Positions 39,001-48,768 of a DNA stretch of 64,000 nucleotides are shown in pieces. Source of the DNA: Myxococcales bacterium. Lineage in GTDB: Bacteria > Myxococcota > UBA727 > VGSZ01. The position numbers and the translations under genes were made by a program. Where the stretch lies: contig JAHFED010000022.1 in the NCBI GenBank assembly GCA_023248635.1, forward strand, positions 1 to 64,000. The letters are read 5' to 3'. Each line of letters opens with the position of its first letter. Position 1 is the first letter of the stretch. The notes below the pieces were generated by a model. It did not search any database. It saw only the letters and a program-made list of their open reading frames with translations, and was not told the origin of the DNA.

Positions 39001-41785
39001 CCCCGCAGCCCTGACGGCGCTCGAGAAGCTCTGTGCGCTCACACCGGGCGGCCAGGGCGCGAGCGAGGAAAAAGACGCCGCCACCCGGGCGCAGCTGCAC
39101 TTGCGCATCGGCAAGCTCCTCGAAGAACACCTGCAGCGTCCCGACGACGCTCTCAAGCGCTACCAAGCCGCAGTCAACGTCGACAAAACCCTCAGGGTCG
39201 CGTTCGAGGCGCTGCACCGTCTCGCCCGCCAGCAGGGACGAGACGACGTCGTCGTCGAAGCCCTCACGGGTTTGGCCACCCTGGTCTCGGGACGTGAGAA
39301 GGCGAGCCTCCTGGTCAAGCTGGGCCGCGTGCAGCAGCAAGACCGCAACGATCCCACCGCCGCCGCCGCCGCCTTCGACGCCGCTCTCGTGGCCAACGCC
39401 AGCGACGTCGACGCACTCCTGGGCCTCGTGTCCGTGCGCGCCCTGGCCTTGCAAGGCGAGCACGACGTCGACGCCGCCCTGGCTGCCCCTGCTTCTGAGT
39501 TGGTGGCCGAGCTCCACCGGCCCTTGCTCTCGGCCGAGGCCCAGGGTGCCGTGCTCCCCTTCGGCTTTCGACGTCTGTTGGCCCTGGCCGCCAGCCAAGA
39601 CGGTGACCAGGAGGGAGCGGCGGCTCGCTTCGAGTCGCTGCTCGAAGAACGCGGCGACGACCTGCCGACGTTGCTGGCCTTTGCGCGACATCTCGCGCTC
39701 ATCGCCCGCAGCCGATCGAGCGGTGCCGTCGTCGTCGCTGCTGCCGATGCCCGCCGGCGGGAGGTGCTGGAGGCCGTGCTGCTGCACCACGCCTACGCCC
39801 TGAAACCCTTGCTCCACGTCGAGACGTGGGGAGAGGTGTGCGCGCTTCGTCTGCAACAGGGCGATAACGCGGGCGCCAAGAAGGCGGCGAAGAAGGCCCT
39901 GGCCCTCGTGCAGGCGGCGCCGCCGCTGTCGACGCTGCTGGCGTCTTTGGAAGGGGCTCTGTCCGATCGCGCCGTCCGCGCTTTGGTGCTGTGCTTCGAC
40001 GTGCCCAAGGGATCCGATCTCGACGTCGACGCCGCCGACGTCGACCTGCTCGGCTACGCCCTCACCCTCGACCTGCAGCGGGCCATCGCGCCCTCGGAGC
40101 AAGCCAAGCTCAAAGAGAAGCAGGCGCTGATCGCCCTGCACCACAAGGACGCCAAGCTGGCCCGCCAGCTGCTCGAAGAAGCGCTGCAGCAAGATCCGGA
40201 TGCGTCGACGGCGCGGGAGATCTTGTTCGACATCGAGCTGCAGGGCGAAGACCCGCGGCAGGTGCTCGAGCACAGCCGCGCCCTCACCGCCCACGAGCGC
40301 GATCCGCACAAGAAAGCGGCGCTGCACCTGCGCTTGTTCCGGCTGCAGAAGAAGCTGCGCCTCGCCGACGACGTCGCTGCTGCCGAGATCAAGGCTGCGG
40401 TGGAGCTCGATCCAAAAAACGCCGCCATCCTCGATGCAGCCGAGAAATTCTTCGCCGAACAAAAAGACGGCCGGGGCCTCGACGCCCTCTACACCACGCG
40501 CCTCAAGTCCCTCGATCGCGCCGACCTCGCCGCCCGGCTGGTGTTGCTCGATCGCCTGGCCCAGCTGCGCCGCTACGACCTGCGCGACCTGCGCGCCGCC
40601 ATCGATGCCTGCGAGGCGATGAGCGCCCTCGATCCCGATGCCATCAAGCCGCGCGAAGACGCCGCCCGCCTGCACGTCGAGCTCGGCCAGTGGAAAGAAG
40701 CGGTCTACGCCTGGCGCGCGGTGCTGGATCGCGACACCTTGCTGCTCGAAGCCTGGCGCGGATTGTTCTCGGTGTACGCGCGCTCCCGCCAGGCCGACGA
40801 CGCCTTCGCCGTGGCCTCGACCATGACCGCCCTCGAAATCGCCGACGACGACATGGTGCGCGCCGTGCGAGCGGTGCGCCCGCCCTTTCCCCGCTGGCCC
40901 CTGGCTCCCGCCGACGTGACGTCGACGAAGAAGAAGGTGGCTCATCCTTCTGAGCGCACCGCGGTTCGTCAGGTGTTGGAGATCGTGGCCCCGCGCTTGT
41001 TGCCGCGGCTGGGACGACCGCTGGAGGACTTCGGCGTGCGTCGTCGCGATGCCCTGCCCGACAGCAAGCTGCCTGCCTCCGTCGCAGTCGCGGTCCGCGT
41101 GGGTGCGGCCCTGGCTGGTTTCTCGACGACGGCAACCGCTTTTCCCCTCTACCAAGCCGAGCTTGGCTCGGTCGACGGCGCGAGTCCCCCCTTTGCGGCG
41201 CTGCCGGCCCGAGAGCCGGGGCTCATCGTGACCTCCGAAGTGCTGCGCGGAGGCATGACGCCGGAGCGGGCCTTCGCCTTGGGTCGGGCCATGGCCTGGC
41301 TGTCGCCGTGGGCGTTGTTGGCGGCCTCCCTCGACGCCGCCGAAATCCGCCGGGTGCTCGAGGGCTGCGTGGCTGCGTTCTTGTCCCCGCGCGATGTGGA
41401 GAAGCCCTCAGCGGAGCTGGAGCGCTACGGCGCCGAGCTGCAAAAGGAGCTCTTCAGCGGCCTCTCGTCGACGGAACAAGACGCCTTGCGCGCGAGCTTG
41501 GCGCCGGCCCTGCGCGATTGGGTGGTCGGCCGCTCGCGCCTGCACCTCTCGGACTGGAAAGCCGCCGTCGGCTACACCGGGGATCGCCTGGGCTTTCTGC
41601 TCTCGAGCGATCTGCCCGCCGCGGTGAAAGTGGTGCGCGCCGCGGGTGGGACGACGACGGCTGTGCGCTTGGCCATCCGCGAGTTGGTCTTGTTCTCCAT
41701 CTCGCCCCAGTACCTGCAGCTGCGCAAAGAGCTGTCGCTGGCGCTGCCGGAGCAGGCGTTGGCGCCGATCATCGACCTGGGTTGA
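36053..41785 (+). CDS. Giant TPR-like repeat protein
   Basis: A 1,910-residue protein from ATG 36053 (MDLDAALRAGDDAAVDDVLDVL; the frame is open further upstream through repeats, so the start is my choice). There is no signal peptide or TM segment. Residues ~1-255 are helical repeats, ~260-540 a Pro/Ser-rich linker with a basic patch (KRAKRERKKQKARR) near 410-425. From ~545 onward are dozens of degenerate TPR units (for example RLARVLTAADRKDEAIAALVEATQLAPGDQPLVERAVGLLL). The last ~300 residues look globular. Long TPR proteins of this kind are common in Myxococcota and are usually scaffolds. It appears monocistronic. No enzyme motif found. Confidence 0.8.
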   Translation: MDLDAALRAGDDAAVDDVLDVLRRDQGPWGLAEALLVVILQKQERGTKEHELNAWQYRRAAALEAAAVVDDAPPRAAAARALEAATLARDVLNDGEGATRALVLALRLSSEDDDVLQGTVKAAGGPGPSVTLLEKAAKVAKGDDALQGRLRRALARLYEVVLLDKEKAFFEALKAARKIPEGITVDDAFRLALEVKRLDDAAAFFRSLGEEVTLPARARASALNKLGAVHDVQGDKAAAFSAYVSSLGLYETKAARKKAERLKEELHRPDALPPPLVDPPGIPPPAEATASRLSVASIPPPPGDFSSADDVEPRAKALEQRVFTDERQLFLGETELSADDVVLSEELVDPALRSSAQQDDARRGPPPPPLDDDSLPGGRSPLVRTELAPGLAPPSVIEQAVLAPPPPSSRDVSDRKRAKRERKKQKARRGHGGDPLEATTPNAALDDATLPLGDSAESSLSEEGASVALPSIQVSGFGPDAPASHAGRPRPHVTLDDVVPELGESSSASGSAFDVSPPPVFHRAAAGALELTAPEQESPPPGPVAPTREDVLARAQALLQDGDVGACIEAAAALQVVIAGDPRVLRLAARALVLAAPTGALPAEGVALVLLDAVRHGERAASLIREVQHALPASSRQNYGALWLAAAQAAGHDVDSVHALLEEVADADGPDGPLFCHLDDVLKRSNDVDRRDALYLRAGRSAVGDEQRQVRLLRGRIALLEEARRDAPLLLAWAKLALEHDVDAATRLQARRAHERCASPEDRDNFLARLTTGPQLDQTWSNDGERASVLRELLELRFAVDDKMGAESTARELLTQAPGDVRATQVLADLLADDPHRAGEAVVALRARVDATRAAGDDETCRLALERLARVLTAADRKDEAIAALVEATQLAPGDQPLVERAVGLLLDSRRENDAIDLLEALSRSTPAREGALLLLRAAEIARERLQQRARARDLIEKAALLQPRDLRVVDLQAELLLEIGDAPAALTALEKLCALTPGGQGASEEKDAATRAQLHLRIGKLLEEHLQRPDDALKRYQAAVNVDKTLRVAFEALHRLARQQGRDDVVVEALTGLATLVSGREKASLLVKLGRVQQQDRNDPTAAAAAFDAALVANASDVDALLGLVSVRALALQGEHDVDAALAAPASELVAELHRPLLSAEAQGAVLPFGFRRLLALAASQDGDQEGAAARFESLLEERGDDLPTLLAFARHLALIARSRSSGAVVVAAADARRREVLEAVLLHHAYALKPLLHVETWGEVCALRLQQGDNAGAKKAAKKALALVQAAPPLSTLLASLEGALSDRAVRALVLCFDVPKGSDLDVDAADVDLLGYALTLDLQRAIAPSEQAKLKEKQALIALHHKDAKLARQLLEEALQQDPDASTAREILFDIELQGEDPRQVLEHSRALTAHERDPHKKAALHLRLFRLQKKLRLADDVAAAEIKAAVELDPKNAAILDAAEKFFAEQKDGRGLDALYTTRLKSLDRADLAARLVLLDRLAQLRRYDLRDLRAAIDACEAMSALDPDAIKPREDAARLHVELGQWKEAVYAWRAVLDRDTLLLEAWRGLFSVYARSRQADDAFAVASTMTALEIADDDMVRAVRAVRPPFPRWPLAPADVTSTKKKVAHPSERTAVRQVLEIVAPRLLPRLGRPLEDFGVRRRDALPDSKLPASVAVAVRVGAALAGFSTTATAFPLYQAELGSVDGASPPFAALPAREPGLIVTSEVLRGGMTPERAFALGRAMAWLSPWALLAASLDAAEIRRVLEGCVAAFLSPRDVEKPSAELERYGAELQKELFSGLSSTEQDALRASLAPALRDWVVGRSRLHLSDWKAAVGYTGDRLGFLLSSDLPAAVKVVRAAGGTTTAVRLAIRELVLFSISPQYLQLRKELSLALPEQALAPIIDLG

Positions 41786-41827
41786 GTGCCTTCGCCGCGC
41801 CGCAAGCGTGACGAAGGGTTCGAAAAG

Positions 41828-42832
41828 CTACTCGGCGCAATCGGTGCGCAGCGACGGCAGCTGCACCTCCGTCGTCGTCGACACCGGTTCGTCGCCGAAG
41901 CCCGGGTCCACGGCGGCGGTCACGGTGACGGCACCCGATGTCGACGTGTCGGCATCGAAGGCCAAGGTGAGGGTCAGCGTCCCGTCGTTGTCGGTGGTTC
42001 CGCCGCCGACGCGCTCGCGGCTGCAGGTGTACTCCTGCGTGGCCGCCACGGTGCCGGCGCCGGCGTGGCAAGCAGCAAAGGTACGCTCGAAGTCGGCAAT
42101 CTCGAGCGTGAGCGCCCCGGCGGCCACGCAGGTGGTCGCCGGCCCCACGATGACCGGCGCCGGCGTGAGGGCCGTGAAGGTGCCGGCGCCGTCGAAGCTG
42201 ATGGCGAGGTCATCGATGGTGCTGCCCGAGACCGCCGTGGTGCCCTCGAAAGTGACATCGCCGATGGGGTCGGCAGTGACGTCGACAGAGAGGGTGTAGG
42301 CCAGCAGGTCGTCGGTGGCGATGCTGGCGGTGCCGTCGAAGGTGTAGCCCTCCGCCGCCAACGCTGTCGCTGTCACCGTGACCGTCACCGTGCCACCAGC
42401 TTTGGCGACCGTGACGGAGGCGGCACCGGCCACGACCAAGCCGCTGCTGACGACGTCGCAGCCCTCGCCGAAGTCGACGTCGAGAGTGGCGGAGTCCGCG
42501 CCGCCCACAGAGAGGGTGGCGTCGGCGCAGGCGTTGGTCTGGGTCTCGAGCTCGTCGATGATGGCGTTGGCGTTTTCTTCGGCGGTGGCGTCGAGGCTCA
42601 AGGTGGGATCTTCTTCGACGAAGGCGTGCAGGATGCCCTTCAACGTCGTCAGCGACGCCGCCGCGCAGCCGGCACCCCCAGCGTGGGCTCCCTCGGGGGT
42701 GCTGCCCGACGTGCAATCGCCCAACGATCCCGGCCGGGGAAGGTCGGGGCGTGGGGGCAGCACCGGCGGACAGCCGGTGGCAGCAGCGACGACGACGAGC
42801 GTCAAGAGCGAGCGAAGCTTCGAGTCGGCCAT
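41828..42832 (-). CDS. Beta-rich lipoprotein
   Basis: A 334-residue lipoprotein from ATG 42832 (MADSKLRSLLTLVVVAAATGC; lipobox ATGC). The mature part is Thr/Ala/Val-rich with alternating strands and three pairs of Cys (for example CADATLSVGGADSATLDVDFGEGC). No named domain is evident. It is convergent with the TPR gene (43-bp gap). Upstream is palindromic array 2. Envelope location is secure; function unknown. Confidence 0.65.
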   Translation of the reverse strand: MADSKLRSLLTLVVVAAATGCPPVLPPRPDLPRPGSLGDCTSGSTPEGAHAGGAGCAAASLTTLKGILHAFVEEDPTLSLDATAEENANAIIDELETQTNACADATLSVGGADSATLDVDFGEGCDVVSSGLVVAGAASVTVAKAGGTVTVTVTATALAAEGYTFDGTASIATDDLLAYTLSVDVTADPIGDVTFEGTTAVSGSTIDDLAISFDGAGTFTALTPAPVIVGPATTCVAAGALTLEIADFERTFAACHAGAGTVAATQEYTCSRERVGGGTTDNDGTLTLTLAFDADTSTSGAVTVTAAVDPGFGDEPVSTTTEVQLPSLRTDCAE

Positions 42833-42882
42833 GATTCCCCACCTTTGCACTGTATGTGGCGCCAACACTCTGACCCGGCGCC

Positions 42883-42975
42883 CGTCTTGAACATCAAAAC
42901 TTCAAGACGCGCCAGCGTCTTGAACATCAGAACTTCAAGACGCGCCAGCGTCTTGAACATCAGAACTTCAAGACC
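42883..42975. repeat. 33-bp palindromic repeat units (family A, array 2)
   Basis: Two full TTCAAGACGCGCCAGCGTCT(TGAA) dyads start at 42901 and 42934, with half units on both sides. Spacers are ACATCAGAAC-like. It is in the same orientation as array 3 and opposite to array 1. Confidence 0.8.
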
Positions 42976-43078
42976 TCAGGCGCGCTCGCGCCCGAAGCAA
43001 TGACTCTGCGGGCTTCGTACCCCGCCGGCCGGTCTCGGTGGAAGCCAACGCCCAGGGTGATCGATTGTGTGCAGTCCG

Positions 43079-43128
43079 AAAAAACGATCCGGGTGACGGA
43101 GTCGGCGAACCGACGACATCACCCGGAT
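43079..43128 (-). terminator. Intrinsic terminator of the tRNA-Ile gene
   Basis: On the minus strand, a 10-bp stem (ATCCGGGTGA with TCACCCGGAT; 43119-43128 and 43087-43096) with an inner GTCGG/CCGAC hairpin is followed by a run of six T (43084-43079). It lies 10 bp after the encoded CCA. Confidence 0.85.
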
Positions 43129-43140
43129 TCGGGATGCTGG

Positions 43141-43214
<74 letters not shown>

Positions 43215-43227
43215 CCAGACGCGAAAA

Positions 43228-43255
43228 GAGGTAGCAGAGCGGGTCGTCATTGCAA
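43228..43255 (-). promoter_or_regulatory. Probable promoter of tRNA-Ile
   Basis: On the minus strand TTGCAA (43255-43250), a 16-bp spacer, then TACCTC (43233-43228), 13 bp upstream of the tRNA. A fair sigma-70-like match; no other signal is seen in 43215-43461. Confidence 0.4.
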
Positions 43256-43461
43256 GAGAGATCGCGGTGTCGTGCGCGGGGCCGATGAGGCCGACGTCGA
43301 CGCCAGGTGCTCTGGGTCCGCAAGGGTGTTGGTCCCACAGTGTGCGCGGGCCCGAAGGCGTCGACGTCAGCCGGGGCTGCTGCCGCTGGGGTCACGGTGG
43401 CGCGATCCACCAGGGGGTCAAGGTCGGGCGTTGCCCTCCGCCCTGGGGTTAGAGTGGGGGC

Positions 43462-44307
43462 GTGCTTGCCCACCTCTTTGCCTCGCTCTTGTCTTTTCAA
43501 GCCGCCGCCGCCGCCGCCGCCGCCCCGCCTCCGCCCAGCCCAAGCGCTGCCCCGGCTGTGACGACGAGTGTTGCCCCCGCACCAACGGCGGCGCCAAAAC
43601 AAGTCGAGCCCGCCAAGCCGCTGCAGGTCTTGTTGATGGACCTCACGCCCATCGACATCTCGGCGGAGAAGGTGAAGCTGCTCGTGGGCAAGCTGGCGGC
43701 GTCGATGGGGAACCGCGGCCTCGAAGTCATCACCGGCGCCGACCTGCGGACCATGGCCAACCTCGAGGCCGACAAGTCCGCCGCCGGCTGCGACGCCGCC
43801 AGCGCGAGCTGCCTGGCCGAGATCGCCTCCGCGCTTGGCGCTCGCTTGGTGGTCAGCGGCCAAGTGGGTGCCCTCGACGACAACATCTTCCTGCAGCTGT
43901 CCTTGTTCGACGCCCAGGCCGGCCGCGCGGTGGCCCGCGAGGAGAGCCGCGCCAAGACCCTCACGGTGTTGGCCGACACCATCCCCGACGTCGTGGGTCG
44001 CATGCTGACGCCGATCCTCGGCGCCCCACCAGCCGCAACGCCGGCACCCGTGGTCGCCCCGCCGCCGTCGATGTCGCCGCTGATCCCCGTCGGGAGCATT
44101 TCCCTCGGGGTCGGCGTCTTCGCGGCAGTCGGCCTCGGCATCTGGAGCTTACAATTGGACGACACGTTAGCCAACGAAGAGGCCTCCGGCAAAGACAGGG
44201 AATTCGCCCTCAATAATGGATTGTTGATCGTGGTCGGAGCTGCGGCCGGGGTCGTCGTCGCCGTCGGCGGCGGCGGCCTTTTGTTGTATGGAATATTCAG
44301 CGAGTGA
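43462..44307 (+). CDS. Membrane protein with TolB-N/FlgO-like domain
   Basis: A 281-residue protein from GTG 43462 ([11 protein letters not shown], short hydrophobic head, then an Ala/Pro-rich linker). Residues about 52-190 form an alpha/beta unit ([83 protein letters not shown]) like the lipoprotein FlgO / TolB-N fold. Two TM helices end the protein (about 210-230 and 250-275). A similar N-terminal unit is in the 20781-22481 protein. Its stop overlaps the next gene start (GTGA), so the two are coupled. Confidence 0.65.
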   Translation: MLAHLFASLLSFQAAAAAAAAPPPPSPSAAPAVTTSVAPAPTAAPKQVEPAKPLQVLLMDLTPIDISAEKVKLLVGKLAASMGNRGLEVITGADLRTMANLEADKSAAGCDAASASCLAEIASALGARLVVSGQVGALDDNIFLQLSLFDAQAGRAVAREESRAKTLTVLADTIPDVVGRMLTPILGAPPAATPAPVVAPPPSMSPLIPVGSISLGVGVFAAVGLGIWSLQLDDTLANEEASGKDREFALNNGLLIVVGAAAGVVVAVGGGGLLLYGIFSE

Positions 44308-46385
44308 AGCACATGATCTTGCGCCACATTCCGATTGCATTTTTGGCCACCCTCTCGCTCGGGGGCTGCAGGTTGCTCACGCAGAGCGACCTCAAGTGCA
44401 TCGACGACGACAACTGCCCGGAGCCCTTGCGCTGCAGCAGTGATGGCGTCTGCGTCGACGGCGCTGAGGGTGAGGGTGAGGGCGAAGGCGCGGAAGGAGA
44501 GGGCGAAGGCGAAGGTGAGGGCGAGGGAGAAGGAGAAGGAGAAGGAGAGGGAGAAGGGGAAGGAGAGGGCGAGGGAGAAGGGGGAGGAGAAGGAGAGGGC
44601 GAGGGAGAAGGCGAGGGAGAAGGCGAGGGAGAAGGCGAGGGAGAAGGAGAGGGAGAAGGAGAGGGAGAGGGAGAAGGAGAGGGAGAAGGCGAGGGAGAAG
44701 GAGAGGGAGAGGGAGAAGGAGAGGGAGAAGGAGAGGGAGAGGGAGAAGGAGAGGGAGAAGGAGAGGGAGAAGGCGAGGGAGAGGGAGAGGGGGAGCCGGA
44801 TACCTTCGTGCTCACCTTCGTTTTCCCCAACGACAAGGCTGGCGACGGCGACGTCTTGCTCGATGAGACGTCGATTGGCGCCGTGCGCTCTTTCGACCTC
44901 GAGATCGGCACCACCCACGAGGTGAGATTCGTGCCGAACATCGGCAGCGCACCAGGCCTGTCTGGCAGCGGCGCGGCGTGCCTCCCTGTGACGGTCTTCG
45001 GCAGCGACGAGCAGCGATGCACCATCGACGCCTCCGCCCGTGGCAGCGCCACCATCGCCATGGACTTCAAGCCGGCCAACATCACGCGCAAGGTCCGCTT
45101 CGGCTCCCCCAACGTCGACAACGGCGGGCCCGTGGCCTTCACGGGGGGCGGATTCATGGTCGGCGCCGCGGTCGATCAGGGCATCAGTTTCAACGGCGCC
45201 GCGCCGGTGGGACCGCCGCTGATGGTGGCGCGCTTTGGTGCTTCGTCGGGCGTGCTCTCGGGAGTGTCGGTGCGCGGCGCCACCGGTCCGGCGGCGGTCA
45301 TGACCGGGCTGGCGCAGCTCGACGACGGCGGTCTCATCATGGCTGGCCGCTTCCGCACCGACATCACCGTGGGCCTTTGCACCCTGACGGCGGCGGACAC
45401 CGACGACGACGGCTTCGTGTTCAACCTCGACCAAAATGGCGACTGCCGGTGGGGCGTGCGCCTGGGGACCTCCTCTACTCCCGAGGTGGCCAGCGTCAGC
45501 GTCGAAGACATGGTCGTCTCGGCGGATCGCGTCTGGCTGGCGGGCTTTGCTCGGCAAGGCGGAGGTCCGCAAGCGACGGTCCGGACCTTCCCTTCGCCGG
45601 GGGGCCCCCAGACCTCGATCATCACTCCCACCGGCGAGGGCGGCTTCGTCGTCGGCCTCAAGGTCAACGACGGCACCGTCGCCGTCAGCTACGTCGTCGA
45701 CGGCCCCGGCAGCGAGAGGATGCAGGCTTTGGCGGTCACCCGGTCTCCACTTCAGGTCATCGCGGCGGGCTCGTTCGAAAATGGAGCGGACCTCGGAGCG
45801 GGCGCGCAAAATCCCCAGGCGCGGCGGGCGGCCTTTGCCATTCGCTTCGATCCCTTGAGGACTCCGCTCACCATCGATGGCATCGCCACCATGGACAGCA
45901 ACGGCATCAACGATGACCTCAACCCGCGCACGGTGGGCGCCGACGCCGACGGCGGACCCGTCGTCGTCGGTGTGCAGCCCGTTGGCGTCATCAATGACGA
46001 TTCGCGCTTCTTCGTGCTGGATCGCCTGTTTGGCGGCAGCTTGCCGGTCACATTGATGTCCCTGCAGGACCCGGCGATCAAGGTCCGGCGCCTGGAGGTC
46101 GTGCCGGTGGGCGTCAACCTCTTCCAGATGTTGGTCCTCGGCGAGGTCAATGGCGCGCCGCAGACTTCCTTCATCGAGCGCGTGGATCAGGCCGGCGGCA
46201 GCGTGTGGCGCCGCGACTTCAGCAATGTGCAGCCTGAAGACCTGGCGGTGCGCGACCACGACATCATCGTCGTCGGCACGTGCATCAGCCCGGGATCAAC
46301 CGTCGACGCCACCACCTTCGACGCCATCACGTCGAGCACGGGTCTCAACGATGCCTGCCTGGTCACCTTGGGTCCTGGCCTTTAG
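44304..46385 (+). CDS. Gly-Glu-rich surface lipoprotein
   Basis: A 693-residue lipoprotein from GTG 44304 ([22 protein letters not shown]; lipobox LGGC). A Cys-rich head ([19 protein letters not shown]) is followed by ~110 residues of nearly pure Gly-Glu, and then a ~525-residue beta-rich body. The body has repeats of a beta-propeller style ([53 protein letters not shown]), resembling the SBBP repeats of other deltaproteobacterial proteins. The linker would hold the body away from the membrane. Coupled to the upstream membrane protein gene. A hairpin terminator follows. Confidence 0.75.
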   Translation: MKHMILRHIPIAFLATLSLGGCRLLTQSDLKCIDDDNCPEPLRCSSDGVCVDGAEGEGEGEGAEGEGEGEGEGEGEGEGEGEGEGEGEGEGEGGGEGEGEGEGEGEGEGEGEGEGEGEGEGEGEGEGEGEGEGEGEGEGEGEGEGEGEGEGEGEGEGEGEGEGEPDTFVLTFVFPNDKAGDGDVLLDETSIGAVRSFDLEIGTTHEVRFVPNIGSAPGLSGSGAACLPVTVFGSDEQRCTIDASARGSATIAMDFKPANITRKVRFGSPNVDNGGPVAFTGGGFMVGAAVDQGISFNGAAPVGPPLMVARFGASSGVLSGVSVRGATGPAAVMTGLAQLDDGGLIMAGRFRTDITVGLCTLTAADTDDDGFVFNLDQNGDCRWGVRLGTSSTPEVASVSVEDMVVSADRVWLAGFARQGGGPQATVRTFPSPGGPQTSIITPTGEGGFVVGLKVNDGTVAVSYVVDGPGSERMQALAVTRSPLQVIAAGSFENGADLGAGAQNPQARRAAFAIRFDPLRTPLTIDGIATMDSNGINDDLNPRTVGADADGGPVVVGVQPVGVINDDSRFFVLDRLFGGSLPVTLMSLQDPAIKVRRLEVVPVGVNLFQMLVLGEVNGAPQTSFIERVDQAGGSVWRRDFSNVQPEDLAVRDHDIIVVGTCISPGSTVDATTFDAITSSTGLNDACLVTLGPGL
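44466..44793 (+). repeat. Gly-Glu coding repeat, tract 2
   Basis: About 330 bp of GAGGGA/GAAGGC-type hexamers, nearly all purine on the plus strand. Similar to tract 1 but in a different gene and opposite strand; together they form distant inverted homology. Confidence 0.9.
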
Positions 46386-46415
46386 GTCCTGGCGTTTTGG
46401 AAGGGTCGTCGACGG

Positions 46416-46440
46416 CGGCTTGTTTGAATCAAACAAGCCG
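46416..46440 (+). terminator. Hairpin after the GE lipoprotein gene
   Basis: CGGCTTGTTTGA / TCAAACAAGCCG, perfect 12-bp arms around one base (a stem of ~10 with a 5-nt loop), 31 bp after the stop at 46385. No T-run follows, so a Rho-independent role is only likely. Confidence 0.5.
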
Positions 46441-46561
46441 CACTTTGCGCCTCAAACCACCGCCGCTTTCTGCCGGGCCCTTGTTCTGCGACAGCGGGCT
46501 GAGGCACAGAGCGCCCGCTCGTGAGCACGCTTGCCCGCCACCGCCTTCACAGGGTCCCGCC

Positions 46562-48766
46562 ATGCGCACCGCTTGTCTTCCCCTCATCGCCGTCGTCGTC
46601 GCGGCTTGTGCGACCACGTCGGCGGCCCGCGGGACCGAGCCCTCGACCCGGATGGTCGTCGTCGACGGCAGCGAGCGCCTCGCCGAGGACGTCGCCTACG
46701 AGCTGGTGCGCGACGCCGAACGCCGCCGCGATCCGGCATTCAAAAAGGAAGCCCTGCGTCGCGTCGTCGACGAATTCGCCGATACCCGCGCTCGCGGTCC
46801 CGCCAGTCTCTTGCTCGCGCGCCTGCTGCTCGATGAGAAGAACAAGGGCAGCGCCGCCGAAGCCCAGCGCGTGCTCGAGCGCTTCTTGGGGGAAGAGCCC
46901 AGGCACGAAGCCGCCGGTGACGGCCGCGCGTTGTTGGCGCTGGCCCAGCTCGGACAGAGTGATCAGGCGTCGTCGTCGCCGTCGATCCAGTCCATCGTCA
47001 GCAAGCTGCCAGCCGACGCCCAGGGGCCCGCGCTGCTCAAGCTCGGTCGCGAGATGGTGTCGCTGGGGAAGGCCAAAGACGGCCTGGTGGCGATGCTGAC
47101 CTCCCTGCCACGCCTCTCGGCCGCCGATCGCAAAGGGGTCGAAGACGACGTCGTCTTCGCCCTCGATGTTCCCGCAGCCAGCGGTGGGGTCGCGTTTGGC
47201 GAGGTTCAGGCCTTGCGCGACGCCCACGGCAGCAAAGATCCCTTCGCCGACGAAGTCTTGACCTGGAAGCTGGCGCTCATCGCCCACCACCAAAAGGACG
47301 CCGTCGCTTCGCAGGCACTGGCTGTGGATCTGCTGAAGCGCTTTCCATCGTCGCGCTTCGCCAAGGACGCCAGCGCTCTCATCAACCGCCTGCAAGCGCG
47401 GGTGCAGACCGATCCCCGCGTCATCGGCGTGATCCTGCCGCTCACCGGCGAGTACGCGGCCTATGGAAAACGCGCGCTCACGGCCGTGCGCCTGGCGTTC
47501 AACTTGACCGTCGTCGAGGACAAACAGCCCGAGCCCGAACTCGACGAGGCGACGGGCGAGCTCGTGGTGCGCAAGAAAGCGCCCGAGCAACTGACGGGAA
47601 CGCTGACGACGCCGCTGGGCTTGAAGCTGGTCATCAAGGATTCGGCCGGCAAGACCGAACGCGCGCAGCGGGCCGTCGCCGACCTGGTCGAGCAAGAGCA
47701 CGCCGTGGCCATCCTCGGTGACATTCTCGTCGACACCAGCCTGCCGGTGGCCCTGGCCGGCGAGGACTACGGCGTTCCCGTGCTCTCGCTCTCTCGACGA
47801 GACGGGGTGCCCGAGGCTGGACCCTGGTCGTTCCGCCTGGCGCTGACGCCGAAGAAACAAGCCCAGGCCCTGGCCGACTTCGCCGTCGACGGGCTCAAGC
47901 TCAAGCGCTTCGCCGTCATGTATCCAAAACACGCATTTGGCGTCGAGCTGATGAACGAATTTTGGAATGCATTGGACGCTCGTCATGCCGAAATTACCGC
48001 GATTGAATCGTACAGCCACGATCAGACTACGTTCACCACGGAGGCCAAATCCCTCGTCGGGCGCGGCATGGCCGGAGCCGGCGGACGCGAGGTGTTGGAC
48101 TGTCGTGAAGAGGCGCGTCACATCGACAATGAATACCGACGGAAAAAGGCGCTTGAGGGTTGTAATGATAAGGCAAAGCCCATCGTCGACTTCGAAGCGT
48201 TGTTTATTCCCGACGGCTACCGCGCGGTCTCGTTCGTGGTGCCGGCGCTCATCGCCGAGGATGTGTTGCTGACCAACCACCGGGCCACGGTCGAGGCCTA
48301 CAAGAAGGCCACGAGCAACGACAAGATCCGGCCCGTGCAGCTGTTGGGAGCGTCGACGTGGAACGACCCCGAGATCGCGACCCGCCTGGGCCGACAGGTC
48401 GACGGCGCCGTCTTCATCGATGGCTTCGACGTCGCTGACCAGACGCCGCTGGTGCAGAAGTTCGTCGACGGCTTCCAAAAGGCCACCCACAGTCGTCCGG
48501 CGTTGGTGGATGCGCAGACTTACGACGGCGCCCGTTTGCTCGGGGCCCTGCTCGAGGGGCAGGGACCTGGCGGATCGGGGCCGAGGCCCAGCACGCGCGC
48601 CGCGCTGCAAAGGGCGCTCAACGACGTCAACGGCTTCGTCGGCGTCACCGGCACCATCGACTTCGACGACGAGGGCGACAGCAAGACCCCGCTGCACTTT
48701 TTCCAGATCGACCATGAGAAGGTGGAGCAGGTCGACAGAGACGAGCTGCTGAAGGGAGCAGGCTGA
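46562..48766 (+). CDS. LpoA/LppC-like periplasmic binding lipoprotein
   Basis: A 734-residue lipoprotein from ATG 46562 (MRTACLPLIAVVVAAC; lipobox VAAC). The N-terminal ~275 residues are TPR-like helices (ELVRDAERRRDPAFKKEALRRVVDEFADT...). The C-terminal part is a type-1 periplasmic-binding fold (VIGVILPLTGEYAAYGKRALTAVRLAFN; AILGDILVDTSLPVALAGEDYGVPVLSLSRRDGVPEAGPWSFRLALTPKKQAQALADF). TPR plus this fold is the layout of LpoA, the outer-membrane activator of PBP1A. It is first of three closely spaced genes. A peptidoglycan role is by family, not proven. Confidence 0.8.
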   Translation: MRTACLPLIAVVVAACATTSAARGTEPSTRMVVVDGSERLAEDVAYELVRDAERRRDPAFKKEALRRVVDEFADTRARGPASLLLARLLLDEKNKGSAAEAQRVLERFLGEEPRHEAAGDGRALLALAQLGQSDQASSSPSIQSIVSKLPADAQGPALLKLGREMVSLGKAKDGLVAMLTSLPRLSAADRKGVEDDVVFALDVPAASGGVAFGEVQALRDAHGSKDPFADEVLTWKLALIAHHQKDAVASQALAVDLLKRFPSSRFAKDASALINRLQARVQTDPRVIGVILPLTGEYAAYGKRALTAVRLAFNLTVVEDKQPEPELDEATGELVVRKKAPEQLTGTLTTPLGLKLVIKDSAGKTERAQRAVADLVEQEHAVAILGDILVDTSLPVALAGEDYGVPVLSLSRRDGVPEAGPWSFRLALTPKKQAQALADFAVDGLKLKRFAVMYPKHAFGVELMNEFWNALDARHAEITAIESYSHDQTTFTTEAKSLVGRGMAGAGGREVLDCREEARHIDNEYRRKKALEGCNDKAKPIVDFEALFIPDGYRAVSFVVPALIAEDVLLTNHRATVEAYKKATSNDKIRPVQLLGASTWNDPEIATRLGRQVDGAVFIDGFDVADQTPLVQKFVDGFQKATHSRPALVDAQTYDGARLLGALLEGQGPGGSGPRPSTRAALQRALNDVNGFVGVTGTIDFDDEGDSKTPLHFFQIDHEKVEQVDRDELLKGAG

Positions 48767-48768
48767 GC

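Noticed and set aside
36671-41155. A 1,494-residue open frame on the minus strand opposite the TPR gene
   Set aside because: It is antisense to a well-formed repeat protein, has composition typical of a shadow frame (Gln/Arg/His/Gly-rich, no domains), and results from high GC and GTC/GAC codon bias. The same applies to long antisense frames at 14959-17094, 19584-21605, 43497-46259 and 58037-60796.
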